Positions 19,283 through 27,983 of a DNA stretch of 64,000 nucleotides are shown piece by piece. The notes beneath the pieces are model-generated. The model was not told where the DNA came from. It ran no database searches and saw only the letters and a list, made by a program, of their open reading frames with translations. Source of the DNA: an uncultured Ellagibacter sp. (GTDB taxonomy: Bacteria > Actinomycetota > Coriobacteriia > Coriobacteriales > Eggerthellaceae); assembly GCF_934643285.1 (NCBI RefSeq), contig NZ_CAKUBT010000005.1, positions 1 through 64,000 on the forward strand, read 5' to 3'. The position numbers and the translations under genes are program-made. Every line of letters starts with the position of its first letter. Positions within the stretch are counted from its first letter, which is position 1.

Positions 19283-19843
19283 ATGGCAATCTCTACCGCC
19301 GATTTCAAGAACGGCATGTGCATCGAGTACAACAACAAGCTTTGGACGATCGCTGAATTCCAGCACGTGAAGCCGGGCAAGGGCGGCGCGTTCGTGCGCA
19401 CCAAGCTTCGCGACATCAAGACCGGCCGCGTGGTCGACTACACCTTCAACTCCGGCACGAAGTTCGACTCCGTGCGCCTGGAGACCAAGAAGATGCAGTA
19501 CCTCTACAACGACGGCGCCGACTTCAACTTCATGGACCCCGTCACCTTCGAGCAGATGCCCATCTCCGCGGAGACCGTGGGCGATCAGGCCAAGTGGCTC
19601 AAGGAAAACGACGAGGTCAGCCTGCTGTACGCTGGCGAGGAGCTCATCTCCATCGAGCCGCAGATGTTCGTCGAGCTCGAAGTGACCGAGACCGAGCCTG
19701 GCTTCAAGGGCGACACGGTGCAGGGTTCCACCAAGCCCGCAACGCTCGAGACCGGCGCCACCATCCAGGTCCCGATGTTCGTGAACATCGGCGACGTCCT
19801 GCAGGTGGACACCCGCGACGGCCGCTTCATCAAGCGCATGTAG
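19283..19843 (+). CDS. efp: elongation factor P
   Basis: EF-P relieves ribosome stalling at proline runs. The 186-residue protein has the three-domain EF-P length, the exposed loop FQHVKPGKGGAFVRTKL with the lysine that is modified in some bacteria, and the C-terminal IGDVLQVDTRDGRFIKR segment. It is transcribed toward pepQ, so it is not in the aroB-aroQ-pepQ operon that often includes efp. A terminator follows. Confidence 0.97.
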   Translation: MAISTADFKNGMCIEYNNKLWTIAEFQHVKPGKGGAFVRTKLRDIKTGRVVDYTFNSGTKFDSVRLETKKMQYLYNDGADFNFMDPVTFEQMPISAETVGDQAKWLKENDEVSLLYAGEELISIEPQMFVELEVTETEPGFKGDTVQGSTKPATLETGATIQVPMFVNIGDVLQVDTRDGRFIKRM

Positions 19844-19870
19844 CTCAAAGCAAGCGAACGTATTTTCCGG

Positions 19871-19909
19871 AAAGCCCGGCAGCTTGAACGCTGTCGGGCT
19901 TTCTTGTTA
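19871..19909 (+). terminator. terminator after efp
   Basis: A 13-bp stem AAAGCCCGGCAGC/GCTGTCGGGCTTT with one G-U pair is followed by TCTTGTT. It could also serve the convergent pepQ gene. Confidence 0.8.
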
Positions 19910-19962
19910 TGTGGCGGCTGCGGCAACGGCGCGTGTGCCAAAGACGCGCGGCAGAATCAGCC

Positions 19963-21096
19963 TTACAGCACAATCATCTCGTGCGTTGATTGGGTGAACA
20001 CCTCGTAGCCGTTTTCGGTGATCACGCCGAAATCTTCCAGGCGCATGCCGAAGTCGTCCGCCAGGTACACGCCAGGCTCCACCGTGACGACGTTGCCGGG
20101 CGCGAGCGGCGCGCCGTTACGAGGCGAAAGCAGCGGCTCCTCGTGGATGTCGACCCCGACGCCATGCCCCAAGCTGTGGCCCATCTTGCCCGCGAAGCCG
20201 TGCTCGGCAAGCACGTGCTCGGCCAGCTCGTGCGCTTCCTTGCCCGTCATCCCTGGACGAAGCACGGCCTCCACCTGCTCGTTCGCATCGCGAATAGCAG
20301 CATATCCCGCGCGAAGGCGCTCTGACGGCTCGCCGAGGAACACCGTGCGCGTCATGTCGGAGCAATACCCCTGCGCCCGCGCGCCGAAGTCCATAACGAC
20401 GCACTGCCCCGCTTCGAGCTTCGTAGCGCCTGGGACAGAATGGGGACTTGCACCGTTCGCACCGCACGCAACGATCGAGGGGAACGCCAAACCCTCGGCT
20501 CCATGGCGAACCATGAATTCTTCTAGCTCGATCTGCACCTCGCGTTCGGTCATGCCAGGCTTCATAAAGGTGATGATATGGGAAAACGCCGCGTCAGTGA
20601 TGGCTTGCGCCGCCTTCATGCGAGCAATCTCGTCCGCATCCTTCACGCCGCGAAGGCCCACGATGAAGTTCGACGTCTCGTGCAACTGCACATTGGGAAG
20701 CGATTCGGCAAAAGCGCGCTCAAGCGAACGGAAGCCCGAAAGCGCAATCGAGTCCTCGACGCCGAGCGAGTACGATTTGCCCCCCGCGGGTTCGCACACA
20801 CCGCCGAGCGCGGCCGCTGCGAACTTCGCATGCGAGATGCGCTCATCGTTCACTTCCACGACGCTGCCATGAATGCTCGCCACCTTCTTGCAAGCCTCGG
20901 AATAGCGCGAATCGGTATGCAACGTCGCACCGTCGGGCGTGACGAGCATCGCGTGAGCATCCTCCTCGTCGAACACGCCATCGAAGGCCGAAAGCCAATG
21001 GACATTCGACGTCTCGCGCACGAAAAACGCGTCGATCTCCGCATAAGCACATGCCTCACGAAGCTTGTTTATCCTGTTCAAGCTTATGTTTTCCAT
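19963..21096 (-). CDS. pepQ: Xaa-Pro peptidase (M24B)
   Basis: This 377-residue M24 metallopeptidase cleaves peptides containing proline at the second position. The five metal ligands are seen in VMDFGA (Asp), YCSDMTR (Asp), MGHSLGHGVG (His), TVEPGVY (Glu) and RLEDFGVI (Glu). The N-terminal creatinase-like domain covers about residues 10-135. It is the last gene of the minus-strand aro run. Whether it acts as a dipeptidase or an aminopeptidase P is not settled by sequence; the symbol is used in the general sense. Confidence 0.9.
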   Translation of the reverse strand: MENISLNRINKLREACAYAEIDAFFVRETSNVHWLSAFDGVFDEEDAHAMLVTPDGATLHTDSRYSEACKKVASIHGSVVEVNDERISHAKFAAAALGGVCEPAGGKSYSLGVEDSIALSGFRSLERAFAESLPNVQLHETSNFIVGLRGVKDADEIARMKAAQAITDAAFSHIITFMKPGMTEREVQIELEEFMVRHGAEGLAFPSIVACGANGASPHSVPGATKLEAGQCVVMDFGARAQGYCSDMTRTVFLGEPSERLRAGYAAIRDANEQVEAVLRPGMTGKEAHELAEHVLAEHGFAGKMGHSLGHGVGVDIHEEPLLSPRNGAPLAPGNVVTVEPGVYLADDFGMRLEDFGVITENGYEVFTQSTHEMIVL

Positions 21097-21154
21097 AGTG
21101 CAAAGCCTCCAATGGAAAGGGACGCCCGCGAAGGCGCCCTTTATCGTTCGTTCC

Positions 21155-21652
21155 TTATTTTAACGGCGCAGCGATAACCTCGCCCGCAGGGTAACGCTCT
21201 TCGAACCCTTCCCCAAGCCGTTCGCGAGGACCCTCGAGCAGGATGTCGATGGCGTCGCAATAACCCTTGAAGCCGCGCCCCTTCACCTGCGCCACGCACG
21301 CCGGCGCGATGACCGAAATATGACGGAACGCCTCGCGCGCATCCACATTGGAGATATGCACCTCGACGCACGGCGTGTCGATGCCGCCCACCGCGTCGCG
21401 CAGCGCGTAGGAATAGTGCGTGTGCGCGCCGGGATTGTAGACGATACCGTCGCAGGCCGTATGCGCCTCGTGGATCTTGTCGATGAGGCAGCCCTCGTGG
21501 TTCGATTGATAGCACTCTACGGAAACACCCTTGGAAGCACCGTAATCGACCACAAGTTTTTCGAGGTCAGCAAGCGTATTGCTGCCATATACCGCAGGCT
21601 CGCGAACACCTAGCATATCCAAGTTCGGCCCATTCACCAGAAGAATCTTCAT
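21155..21652 (-). CDS. aroQ: type II 3-dehydroquinate dehydratase
   Basis: This enzyme performs the third step of the shikimate pathway. The dodecameric type II family is recognised by KILLVNGPNLDMLGVREPAVYG, of which the tyrosine is catalytic, the NPGAHTHYSYALRDA segment and the HISNVDAREAFR segment. The 165-residue protein is a little longer than usual at the C-terminus. The ATG at 21652 follows AGGAAG. It lies downstream of aroB across an unusual 440-bp repeat-filled gap. Confidence 0.95.
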   Translation of the reverse strand: MKILLVNGPNLDMLGVREPAVYGSNTLADLEKLVVDYGASKGVSVECYQSNHEGCLIDKIHEAHTACDGIVYNPGAHTHYSYALRDAVGGIDTPCVEVHISNVDAREAFRHISVIAPACVAQVKGRGFKGYCDAIDILLEGPRERLGEGFEERYPAGEVIAAPLK

Positions 21653-21725
21653 GCTCTGCTTCCTTTTGTCCTTATCCCGAAATGAAAGACGACTCCGCGC
21701 CTTCAACCCCGTCCCTCACGCTGAA

Positions 21726-21832
21726 AGTTGATTGCGGCCCCTTCAGTCGCTCGGCAGTCCTGCTCGCGCAAACAGCCCATTGGGCTGTTTGGCTCGTGCG
21801 GAACTCGCTTTGCGAAGGAACCGCAATCAACT
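21726..21832. repeat. palindromic element, copy 1 (second copy in ksgA)
   Basis: A 51-bp core (21755-21805) starts CAGTCCTGCT, has the hairpin AACAGCCCATTGGGCTGTT and ends TCGTGCGGAACT. It is about 80 percent identical to the core at 58856-58906. Outer arms 21726-21744 and 21814-21832 are inverted copies of each other (17 of 19), but their sequence is unrelated to the outer arms of the other copy. Confidence 0.85.
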
Positions 21833-21870
21833 TCTCGAGCCAAGAGCAAATCGACAGCCTGCAACCAAAC

Positions 21871-22057
21871 AAGCGGAAGGCGCACGGCGGCGCTCACAAA
21901 GCGAGTTCCTCAAGCGTTGCGAGGACCATCTGAGCGCCCGAGCGTCGCCCAGGCTGCCTTTGGTCCCTCGACCCCTAGCAAGCGGAGAGCGCGCGGCGGC
22001 GCTCACAAAGCGAGTTCCGCAGCGCAGCGAGGACTGTCTGAGCGACTGAGCGTCGCC
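21871..22057. repeat. two direct repeats of about 79 bp
   Basis: Units 21871-21949 and 21980-22057 share CGGCGGCGCTCACAAAGCGA, a GAGGAC core and GAGCGTCGCC with one indel and about a dozen changes. Together with the palindromic element they fill the gap between aroQ and aroB. No credible gene lies here. Confidence 0.85.
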
Positions 22058-22094
22058 GCGTGCTCTCCGCGGACCCGCAGGTCAACCGCCCAAT

Positions 22095-23204
22095 CTACTT
22101 GCTTCGCGCCCAAGCAGCGAGATGTTCGAGGATCACGGCGTCTTCCACTTCCCTCAACTCCCATTGCCCAATGTCAACCGGCAGCACAAACTTCACCACA
22201 CCGCCGCGCACCTTCTTATCGCGCTTCATCACGGCAAGCATGTCCTCGGGTGCCACCGACCAGGAAAGCGCGGGAAGCCCCAGCTCATCGAGGAGATTGT
22301 CCTGCGCGCGCACCACATCGAGCGAGGTGCCCGCAATCGCCGCGCCCAAACGTGCCGCAAAGCGCATGCCTTCCGCAACTGCCGCGCCATGGGAATACGT
22401 GCCGTAGCCAGCAAGCGACTCTACCGCATGCCCCAGCGTGTGCCCATAGTTCAGGCACTCGCGCACGCCGCGGCTTTCCGTCTTGTCCTGCGCGACGACG
22501 TCGGCTTTGAACACGACGGAGCGCGCGATGGCCTCGGCGGTCACATCGTGGTCGCGCGACGCGAGCGCGGAGGCGTTGTCGCTCAGCCAGAAGAAGAACT
22601 CGTCGGAATCGATCACCGACGACTTCGCGATTTCCCCGCAGCCGCATGCCCATTCGCGAGAGGACAACGTGGAGAGCACCTTGGTCGAAGCGCACACGTA
22701 GGCTGGCTGCGTGAAGGTGCCTACGAGGTTCTTGCCTGCGGAAAGGTTCACGCCCGTTTTGCCGCCGACCGAGGAGTCGACCATGGCGAGCAGCGACGTC
22801 GGCGCCTGCACCACGGTGATACCGCGCATGAAGGTGGATGCGGTGAACCCGGCAAGATCGCCCACCACCCCGCCGCCGAGCGCCACGACCGCGCAGTCGC
22901 GACCGAGCTTCAAGCCCGCCATCGCTTCCCAAATCTCACCTGCGACCTCGACAGACTTCGTTTTCTCTCCTGCGGGGACGACGATTTCGCTCACGCGGTA
23001 ATCCGCAGCACGAAGCGACGCCTTCGCCTCCTCGAGATACAGCGGGGCCACGTTAGTGTCGGATAGAACCAGGATGCGCGGCGCGTTCGCCGTGGCGTCG
23101 ACGCGGCGCAGGTAGTTCCCCAGCCCGTCGAGCACATCGGCGCCGATGCGCACATCGTAGGGCTGCTCACCGGGGATGTTCACAATCACTTTCGTCGCTG
23201 GCAC
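22095..23204 (-). CDS. aroB: 3-dehydroquinate synthase
   Basis: AroB makes 3-dehydroquinate from DAHP using NAD and zinc. The 369-residue sequence has the nucleotide-binding ALGGGVVGDLAGFTAS, QAPTSLLAMVDSSVGGKTG, and the metal site LNYGHTLGHAVE. Its start lies within the last 19 bp of aroK, so expression is coupled to aroK and aroC. Confidence 0.96.
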   Translation of the reverse strand: MPATKVIVNIPGEQPYDVRIGADVLDGLGNYLRRVDATANAPRILVLSDTNVAPLYLEEAKASLRAADYRVSEIVVPAGEKTKSVEVAGEIWEAMAGLKLGRDCAVVALGGGVVGDLAGFTASTFMRGITVVQAPTSLLAMVDSSVGGKTGVNLSAGKNLVGTFTQPAYVCASTKVLSTLSSREWACGCGEIAKSSVIDSDEFFFWLSDNASALASRDHDVTAEAIARSVVFKADVVAQDKTESRGVRECLNYGHTLGHAVESLAGYGTYSHGAAVAEGMRFAARLGAAIAGTSLDVVRAQDNLLDELGLPALSWSVAPEDMLAVMKRDKKVRGGVVKFVLPVDIGQWELREVEDAVILEHLAAWARSK

Positions 23205-23737
23205 AATACGCCTTCTTTCTCGAGTGCACGCTGAACCTCGCGTGCGATTCGCGGGACGCTCTTGCCCGCCGTGTCGATTTCCACGTCAGCCACGCCCGAA
23301 TACAGCGGCGCCCGTTCCAGGCAGCGTTTGCGCGCAGCGTCGATATCCTGGAACAACGGACGACTCGACTTGTCGGAGATGCGGCTCGCGGCCTCGTCCA
23401 CCGTCACCTGAAGGTGCACGACGAACCCCGATTCGGCAAGAATCTCGCGGTTTTCCTCGCGCAGGACGATACCGCCCCCGCACGAGATGACGAGCGGCTC
23501 CTCCTTCGAGGCAAGCTCGCGCAGGACATCGGTCTCGATGGCACGGAAAGCATCCTCGCCGCCTTCCGCGAAGATTTCCTTCACGCGCTTGCCCTCGCGG
23601 CGCTCGAGGTAGGTGTCCATATCGACCGACGAGATGCCGCAGGTGCGCGCAAGGCGGCGCGCGACGCTCGTTTTCCCCGCGCCCATGAAGCCCACGAAGA
23701 ACACGGGGCGGGCGAGTTGCATGGGTTCCGCCGTCAT
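23186..23737 (-). CDS. aroK: shikimate kinase
   Basis: AroK phosphorylates shikimate. The P-loop GFMGAGKTSVARRLA lies near residue 16, SVDMDTYLERREG gives the substrate-binding aspartate, and SCGGGIVLREENRE is the conserved glycine-rich motif. The ATG at 23737 shares ATGA with the aroC stop. The 183-residue length is normal. It overlaps aroB by 19 bp. Confidence 0.95.
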   Translation of the reverse strand: MTAEPMQLARPVFFVGFMGAGKTSVARRLARTCGISSVDMDTYLERREGKRVKEIFAEGGEDAFRAIETDVLRELASKEEPLVISCGGGIVLREENREILAESGFVVHLQVTVDEAASRISDKSSRPLFQDIDAARKRCLERAPLYSGVADVEIDTAGKSVPRIAREVQRALEKEGVLCQRRK

Positions 23738-24909
23738 CGGGACATCGTCCTCAGGCGTGCCTTGTACGACTTGAGGTTCGCCTTGATATCCGCCATGCAG
23801 GAGCCGCCGAACATCTCCTGGTACGCGTTGGCCAGCACAAACGCCACCTCGCCTTCCGCAACCACAGCGGCGGCGGGCACGGCGCACACGTCGGAGCGCT
23901 CCTTGGATGCGTCTGCAACCTCCAGCGTGTCCATGTTCACCGTGGCGAGCGGGCGCATGAGCGTGGGAATGGGCTTCATCGCGACGGTCGCCACAAGCGG
24001 CAGCCCCGTCGTCATGCCGCCCTCGAGGCCGCCCGCGTTGTTCGACGCGCGCGTGAAGCAATCGCGCTCACGGTCGAGCACGATGGGGTCGTGCACCTCG
24101 CTCCCCAAGCGACGAGCGACCTCGAATCCCATCCCGAACTCGACGCCCTTCATCGCCTGGATGGAAAAGAGCGCCTGGCCCAAGCGCGCCGTCAGGCGAT
24201 CGTCCGCCGTCGCATAGCCGCCAAGCCCGGGAACAAGCCCCGTCGCCACGACGCGGAACGTGCCGCCGATCGTGTCGCGCTCGGCCTTCGCGCGCTCGAT
24301 TTCCGCAATCATCGCGCGGGTCGCCTGCGCGTTCGGACAGCGGACCTCGCTCGTTTCGATGTCGAGCGGCGTGTAGTTCACGCAGTTGACGAAGGGATTA
24401 TCCTCGCGGAACTCGGCTTCGCCGATGCGATTCACGTAGGAAAACACCTCGACGCCCAGGTCAGCCAGAAATTCGCGCGCAATGCCAGCTGCCGCCACGC
24501 GAGCGGCAGTCGAGCGGGCGCTCGAGCGCTCGAGAATGTTGCGGCAATCGTCGGTGTTCGTCTTTAGGGCACCCACCAGATCGGCATGCCCCGGCCGCGG
24601 CGTCACCTCGCGAACCAGCCCCTCAGGCTCCTCACCGAACACGGCCATGCGGTCCGTCCAGTTCTCCCAATCGCGATTGCGGACTGCGAGCGTCACCGGC
24701 GAGCCGATGGTTTTCCCAAAACGAATACCCGACGTGACCTGCACGGTGTCGCGCTCGATGGACTGCCTGCCGCCGCGCCCGTAGCCCGATTGGCGACGAG
24801 CCAGATCGGAGTTGATCTGAGATTCGGAGACCCGCAAGCCCGCAGGCACGTCCTCGACAATGGCGGTAAGACATGGGCCGTGGCTTTCCCCGGCAAAGAC
24901 GTATCGCAT
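23734..24909 (-). CDS. aroC: chorismate synthase
   Basis: AroC forms chorismate from EPSP with reduced FMN. The N-terminal MRYVFAGESHGPCLTAIVE, RRQSGYGRGGRQSIERD and AGGLEGGMTTGLPLV segments are family signatures. The ATG at 24909 is preceded by AGGAAAG and gives 391 residues. It starts a tight aroC-aroK-aroB unit. The 216 bp between it and the LCP gene hold no recognised feature. Confidence 0.96.
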   Translation of the reverse strand: MRYVFAGESHGPCLTAIVEDVPAGLRVSESQINSDLARRQSGYGRGGRQSIERDTVQVTSGIRFGKTIGSPVTLAVRNRDWENWTDRMAVFGEEPEGLVREVTPRPGHADLVGALKTNTDDCRNILERSSARSTAARVAAAGIAREFLADLGVEVFSYVNRIGEAEFREDNPFVNCVNYTPLDIETSEVRCPNAQATRAMIAEIERAKAERDTIGGTFRVVATGLVPGLGGYATADDRLTARLGQALFSIQAMKGVEFGMGFEVARRLGSEVHDPIVLDRERDCFTRASNNAGGLEGGMTTGLPLVATVAMKPIPTLMRPLATVNMDTLEVADASKERSDVCAVPAAAVVAEGEVAFVLANAYQEMFGGSCMADIKANLKSYKARLRTMSR

Positions 24910-25125
24910 AGAGAGTCGCTTTCCTATCAAGTTCGTATAGTTTCTGGCACATTGTAGCGCATGAGAACACGAGCGCCCTGTTCAGGCGTATATGCTCAGG
25001 ATGATTCCAACATGGGGAGCGCGAGCGGCCTTTCGCATGCGCAATCCAGCGCGAGCGTACCCAACGAGGCTTCGCGCCGGCGCACTGTTCGCCGCAGGTT
25101 CGCCCTCTGCGCGAGCAGCCCGCTT

Positions 25126-26433
25126 CTATTTCACGCCAAGCTGCTGGGCGAGCTTGCTCGTCGATCCCGTGATCTCGCTCGCGTCGCCGCCCGCCTCGAT
25201 GGTCTGCATCATCGTCGCAAGGGCGTTTTCGTCGCAGAACACATACGATGCGCTCTTGTACATGCCGGTGATTGACGGAACCATGCACGACGTCATCGAA
25301 AGCTCACCACCATCTTGAAACTGCGTGGCCAGGCTGTACAGGTCGGTGACGGACAGGTCAGTAGTGATGCTGCCCGCAGCCGTCTGTACGATGCCCGGAA
25401 GCTTCGCCAGCGGCATCGAGAGAATCTTTTCCGCAAGCGCTGCGATGAGCTTGCGCTGGTTCGCCGTGCGCGTGAAGTCTCCGTCAGCGTAGGCACGGCT
25501 GCGCGCGAACACGAGAGCGGTCTCTCCATCCATATGCTGCTCGCCGGCCTCGATGATGATCTTCTTCTGGCCGATGACCGACCCGTCGGCATCGGGATCG
25601 TTGATGCGCTGGTCAACCGTCACATCGACCCCGCCCACCGTGTCGACAAGGCCAATCAGGCTGTCGAAATCGACTTCGGCGTAATGCGAGATGTTCACGC
25701 CAAGAAGCTCGCTCGCCTCCTTGATGGCAAGCGCGGCGCCGCCGTAGGAATACGCGGCATTGAATTTGCAGTAGCCGTAACCGTCGATGTTGATCATCGT
25801 GTCGCGGGGAATCGAGACGAGTGTCGCGGAGTTGGTCGTCGGGTCCACGCGCACGACGATGTTCGTGTCGGAGCGAGCGCCCATGGACTCGTCGTCCACA
25901 CGGGCATCCGAGCCGATGAGCATCATGTAGAAGGGCTCGTCGAAGCTCGTCGTCTTGACGAGCGCGTCGTTGATCTCGTCGAGCTCGGTCGCGCTTTTCT
26001 GCCCTTTGGTGAGCGTATCGTTCACGCTGTTCACCCACAGGGCGGCCGCCGTACCCGCCCCAACGAACACCACGAGCACGGCGAGAACGACCGCAATCGC
26101 GATTTTCTTCCCGCGCGAGCCTTTTCGATTCTTCTTTTGGTAATTAGGGTTCGAACGTGAGTATTGCGAGGTGGACGAGGGGTTGCTGCGCTGTGCGCCA
26201 GCAGGTTTAACTGCGGCGTACGCCCCTTGCGGGAAGCTTTGGGACCCGCCGTGCGCCGCCGATCCGCCGTTCGCTCGGGGGCCGCCGTGCACCGCCTTCG
26301 CGCTGCGCACCCGACCTTCGCTATGCGCCGCGCTCGTCCCGCGCGCTCCGTTTGCCTGGCTCGCGCCGCTTGTCGACTTCGACGCACGCGGCGTCTTTCC
26401 CTGGGGGCTGGGCCCTCGATAGTGCTGTGGCAT
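25126..26433 (-). CDS. LytR-CpsA-Psr family protein
   Basis: LCP proteins attach wall polymers such as teichoic acids or polysaccharides to peptidoglycan at the outer membrane face. A basic, Ser/Gly/Ala-rich cytoplasmic tail of about 100 residues precedes a single helix (about 110-130) and the LCP domain. Within the domain, ARSDTNIVVRVDP, VSIPRDTMINIDGYG, FNAAYSYGG and ALVFARSRAYADGDFTR supply the conserved Asp and Arg residues that bind pyrophosphate lipid. ATG at 26433 follows AGGAGAA. It sits between aroE and aroC, an unusual place for a wall gene. Confidence 0.92.
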   Translation of the reverse strand: MPQHYRGPSPQGKTPRASKSTSGASQANGARGTSAAHSEGRVRSAKAVHGGPRANGGSAAHGGSQSFPQGAYAAVKPAGAQRSNPSSTSQYSRSNPNYQKKNRKGSRGKKIAIAVVLAVLVVFVGAGTAAALWVNSVNDTLTKGQKSATELDEINDALVKTTSFDEPFYMMLIGSDARVDDESMGARSDTNIVVRVDPTTNSATLVSIPRDTMINIDGYGYCKFNAAYSYGGAALAIKEASELLGVNISHYAEVDFDSLIGLVDTVGGVDVTVDQRINDPDADGSVIGQKKIIIEAGEQHMDGETALVFARSRAYADGDFTRTANQRKLIAALAEKILSMPLAKLPGIVQTAAGSITTDLSVTDLYSLATQFQDGGELSMTSCMVPSITGMYKSASYVFCDENALATMMQTIEAGGDASEITGSTSKLAQQLGVK

Positions 26434-26469
26434 TTCTTCTCCTAACATCCAGTCCCCAGAATTATTCTT

Positions 26470-27414
26470 CTATACGTTGAAACCGGCAGCGTTCGCCATA
26501 ATCTCGAACAGCTCGTCGAACGAGAGCTCGCAATCGATGCCCGACACGTCGCACACGGCCTGCACGGTGGCGACCGCCTGCGCAACGAGCATTCCACCGC
26601 CATCCGCGAACGTGCACCCTGCAGCCTTGGCACCCGCCGCAAAGGCAGTCTCCCCATGCGCGTAGACGACGTCGAAGGCGCGCTGGCCCTCGCGGAAAAG
26701 CGAGATGTCGAACGGCGCCGGATCACCCTCGCGCATCCCGAGCGGCGTCGCATTGATGATAAGGTCGGCTGCGGCGATGGCCTGGGTCGACGTGGTGTAG
26801 CTGCCGAACTTGAACGCGGTCTCGTCGTAGGCGGTGAGGAAGCTTCGGTGCCCGTCGACGGCGGCCTGCAGGTCGACCGTCGCATGAGCGAGCGTGCCGA
26901 ACTCATCCACATACCGGTCGAGCACCTCGCGAGCACGCTCCTTGTCGCGCGAGAGCAAAAGCACCTCGGAAGCGCCCGCGATTGCCGCAGCATGAAGGAT
27001 GGCGAGCGCCGTGGGCCCCGTGCCGCATATGGCAACCTTCGCGCCATCGAAGGAGAAGCCCGTGCGCTCGAGATACCCCACGCAGCCTCGACCGTCGGTG
27101 TTGAAGGCGATGAGCGCGTCGCCCTTCTTCACGAGGATGTTCGCACCGTGCGCAAGCTTCGCCGATGCCGCCCGCGCCGTGGCACCCGCAAGCGCCTCGG
27201 GCTTGTACGGCGTCGTGATGTTTACGGAAAGGAAGTCGCGCGCTGCGAGAAACGCCTTAGCCTCTACCGGCGTCGCGCAATCCATCAGGCCATATTCCCA
27301 CGGGAAACCGAGCTTCCCGTAAACCGCGTTGTACATCACGGGCGACTTCGAGTGAGCCACCGGATGCCCGAGCACGTAGAGCTTCTGCGGAGTGTTGCGA
27401 ACGTCGTTTTCCAT
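26470..27414 (-). CDS. aroE: shikimate dehydrogenase
   Basis: AroE reduces 3-dehydroshikimate with NADPH. The N-terminal substrate domain has HPVAHSKSPVMYNA and NITTPYKPEAL (catalytic lysine), the aspartate lies in FNTDGRGCVGYL, and the Rossmann domain starts at ICGTGPTALA. At 314 residues it is longer than most AroE proteins (about 270-290). Its start is two bases beyond the yqeG stop, so the two are coupled. Confidence 0.92.
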   Translation of the reverse strand: MENDVRNTPQKLYVLGHPVAHSKSPVMYNAVYGKLGFPWEYGLMDCATPVEAKAFLAARDFLSVNITTPYKPEALAGATARAASAKLAHGANILVKKGDALIAFNTDGRGCVGYLERTGFSFDGAKVAICGTGPTALAILHAAAIAGASEVLLLSRDKERAREVLDRYVDEFGTLAHATVDLQAAVDGHRSFLTAYDETAFKFGSYTTSTQAIAAADLIINATPLGMREGDPAPFDISLFREGQRAFDVVYAHGETAFAAGAKAAGCTFADGGGMLVAQAVATVQAVCDVSGIDCELSFDELFEIMANAAGFNV

Positions 27415-27416
27415 GG

Positions 27417-27950
27417 TTAGATGCGCACCTCTTCTCCCCGCTCGCATGCAACGGGGGCCTCTGGCTGGGCGTCGCCCATCAGCACACGCTCGAAGTGGCG
27501 CAGGAACAGCGTATGGGGCAGGTCCTGCTCGACGAGCGGCTGGATAAGGTACGCCTTGATTCCCACCGTATGGGCACCGAGCACGTCGGTCATAAGCTGA
27601 TCGCCGATTGCGACCGTGTTCTTGCGCTTCGCCCCGATTTTGCGCATCGCGGTGAAATACGCGGGAGGGCACGGCTTCATCGCCTTGGCAACGATGGGGA
27701 GCCCCACCTCGTCCGCGAAGTCGTACACCACCTTGTGCCAGTTGTTGGACAGCAAACAAATCGTCACGCCAGCCTCGCGCGCGCAGCCGAGCCACACGCG
27801 GGCATCGCGCGGAATCACCTGCGTGTCGCGGGGGACGAAGGTGTTATCGATGTCGAGCAGCACGTTTTCAAACCCGCATGCAAGGATATCTTTCTCGATA
27901 GAGATCTGGGAAAGACGGGAGAAATATCGATCGGGTTTGAAATATGCCAT
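27417..27950 (-). CDS. YqeG family HAD-IIIA phosphatase
   Basis: This 177-residue HAD-superfamily protein has motif I LLDIDNTFVPRDT, the NNWHKVVYDFAD helix and motif IV IGDQLMTDVLGA. YqeG members are small phosphatases of unclear natural substrate, commonly next to shikimate dehydrogenase in Gram-positive bacteria, as here. The ATG at 27950 follows AAAGGAAG. Confidence 0.88.
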   Translation of the reverse strand: MAYFKPDRYFSRLSQISIEKDILACGFENVLLDIDNTFVPRDTQVIPRDARVWLGCAREAGVTICLLSNNWHKVVYDFADEVGLPIVAKAMKPCPPAYFTAMRKIGAKRKNTVAIGDQLMTDVLGAHTVGIKAYLIQPLVEQDLPHTLFLRHFERVLMGDAQPEAPVACERGEEVRI

Positions 27951-27983
27951 GGACTTCCTTTGCGCGAACTGCCGCAACAGCGC

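Noticed and set aside
21155..24909. Frameshift in the aroC-aroK-aroB region because of overlapping genes
   Set aside because: The overlaps (4 and 19 bp) are normal coupled starts; each protein has complete motifs and length.
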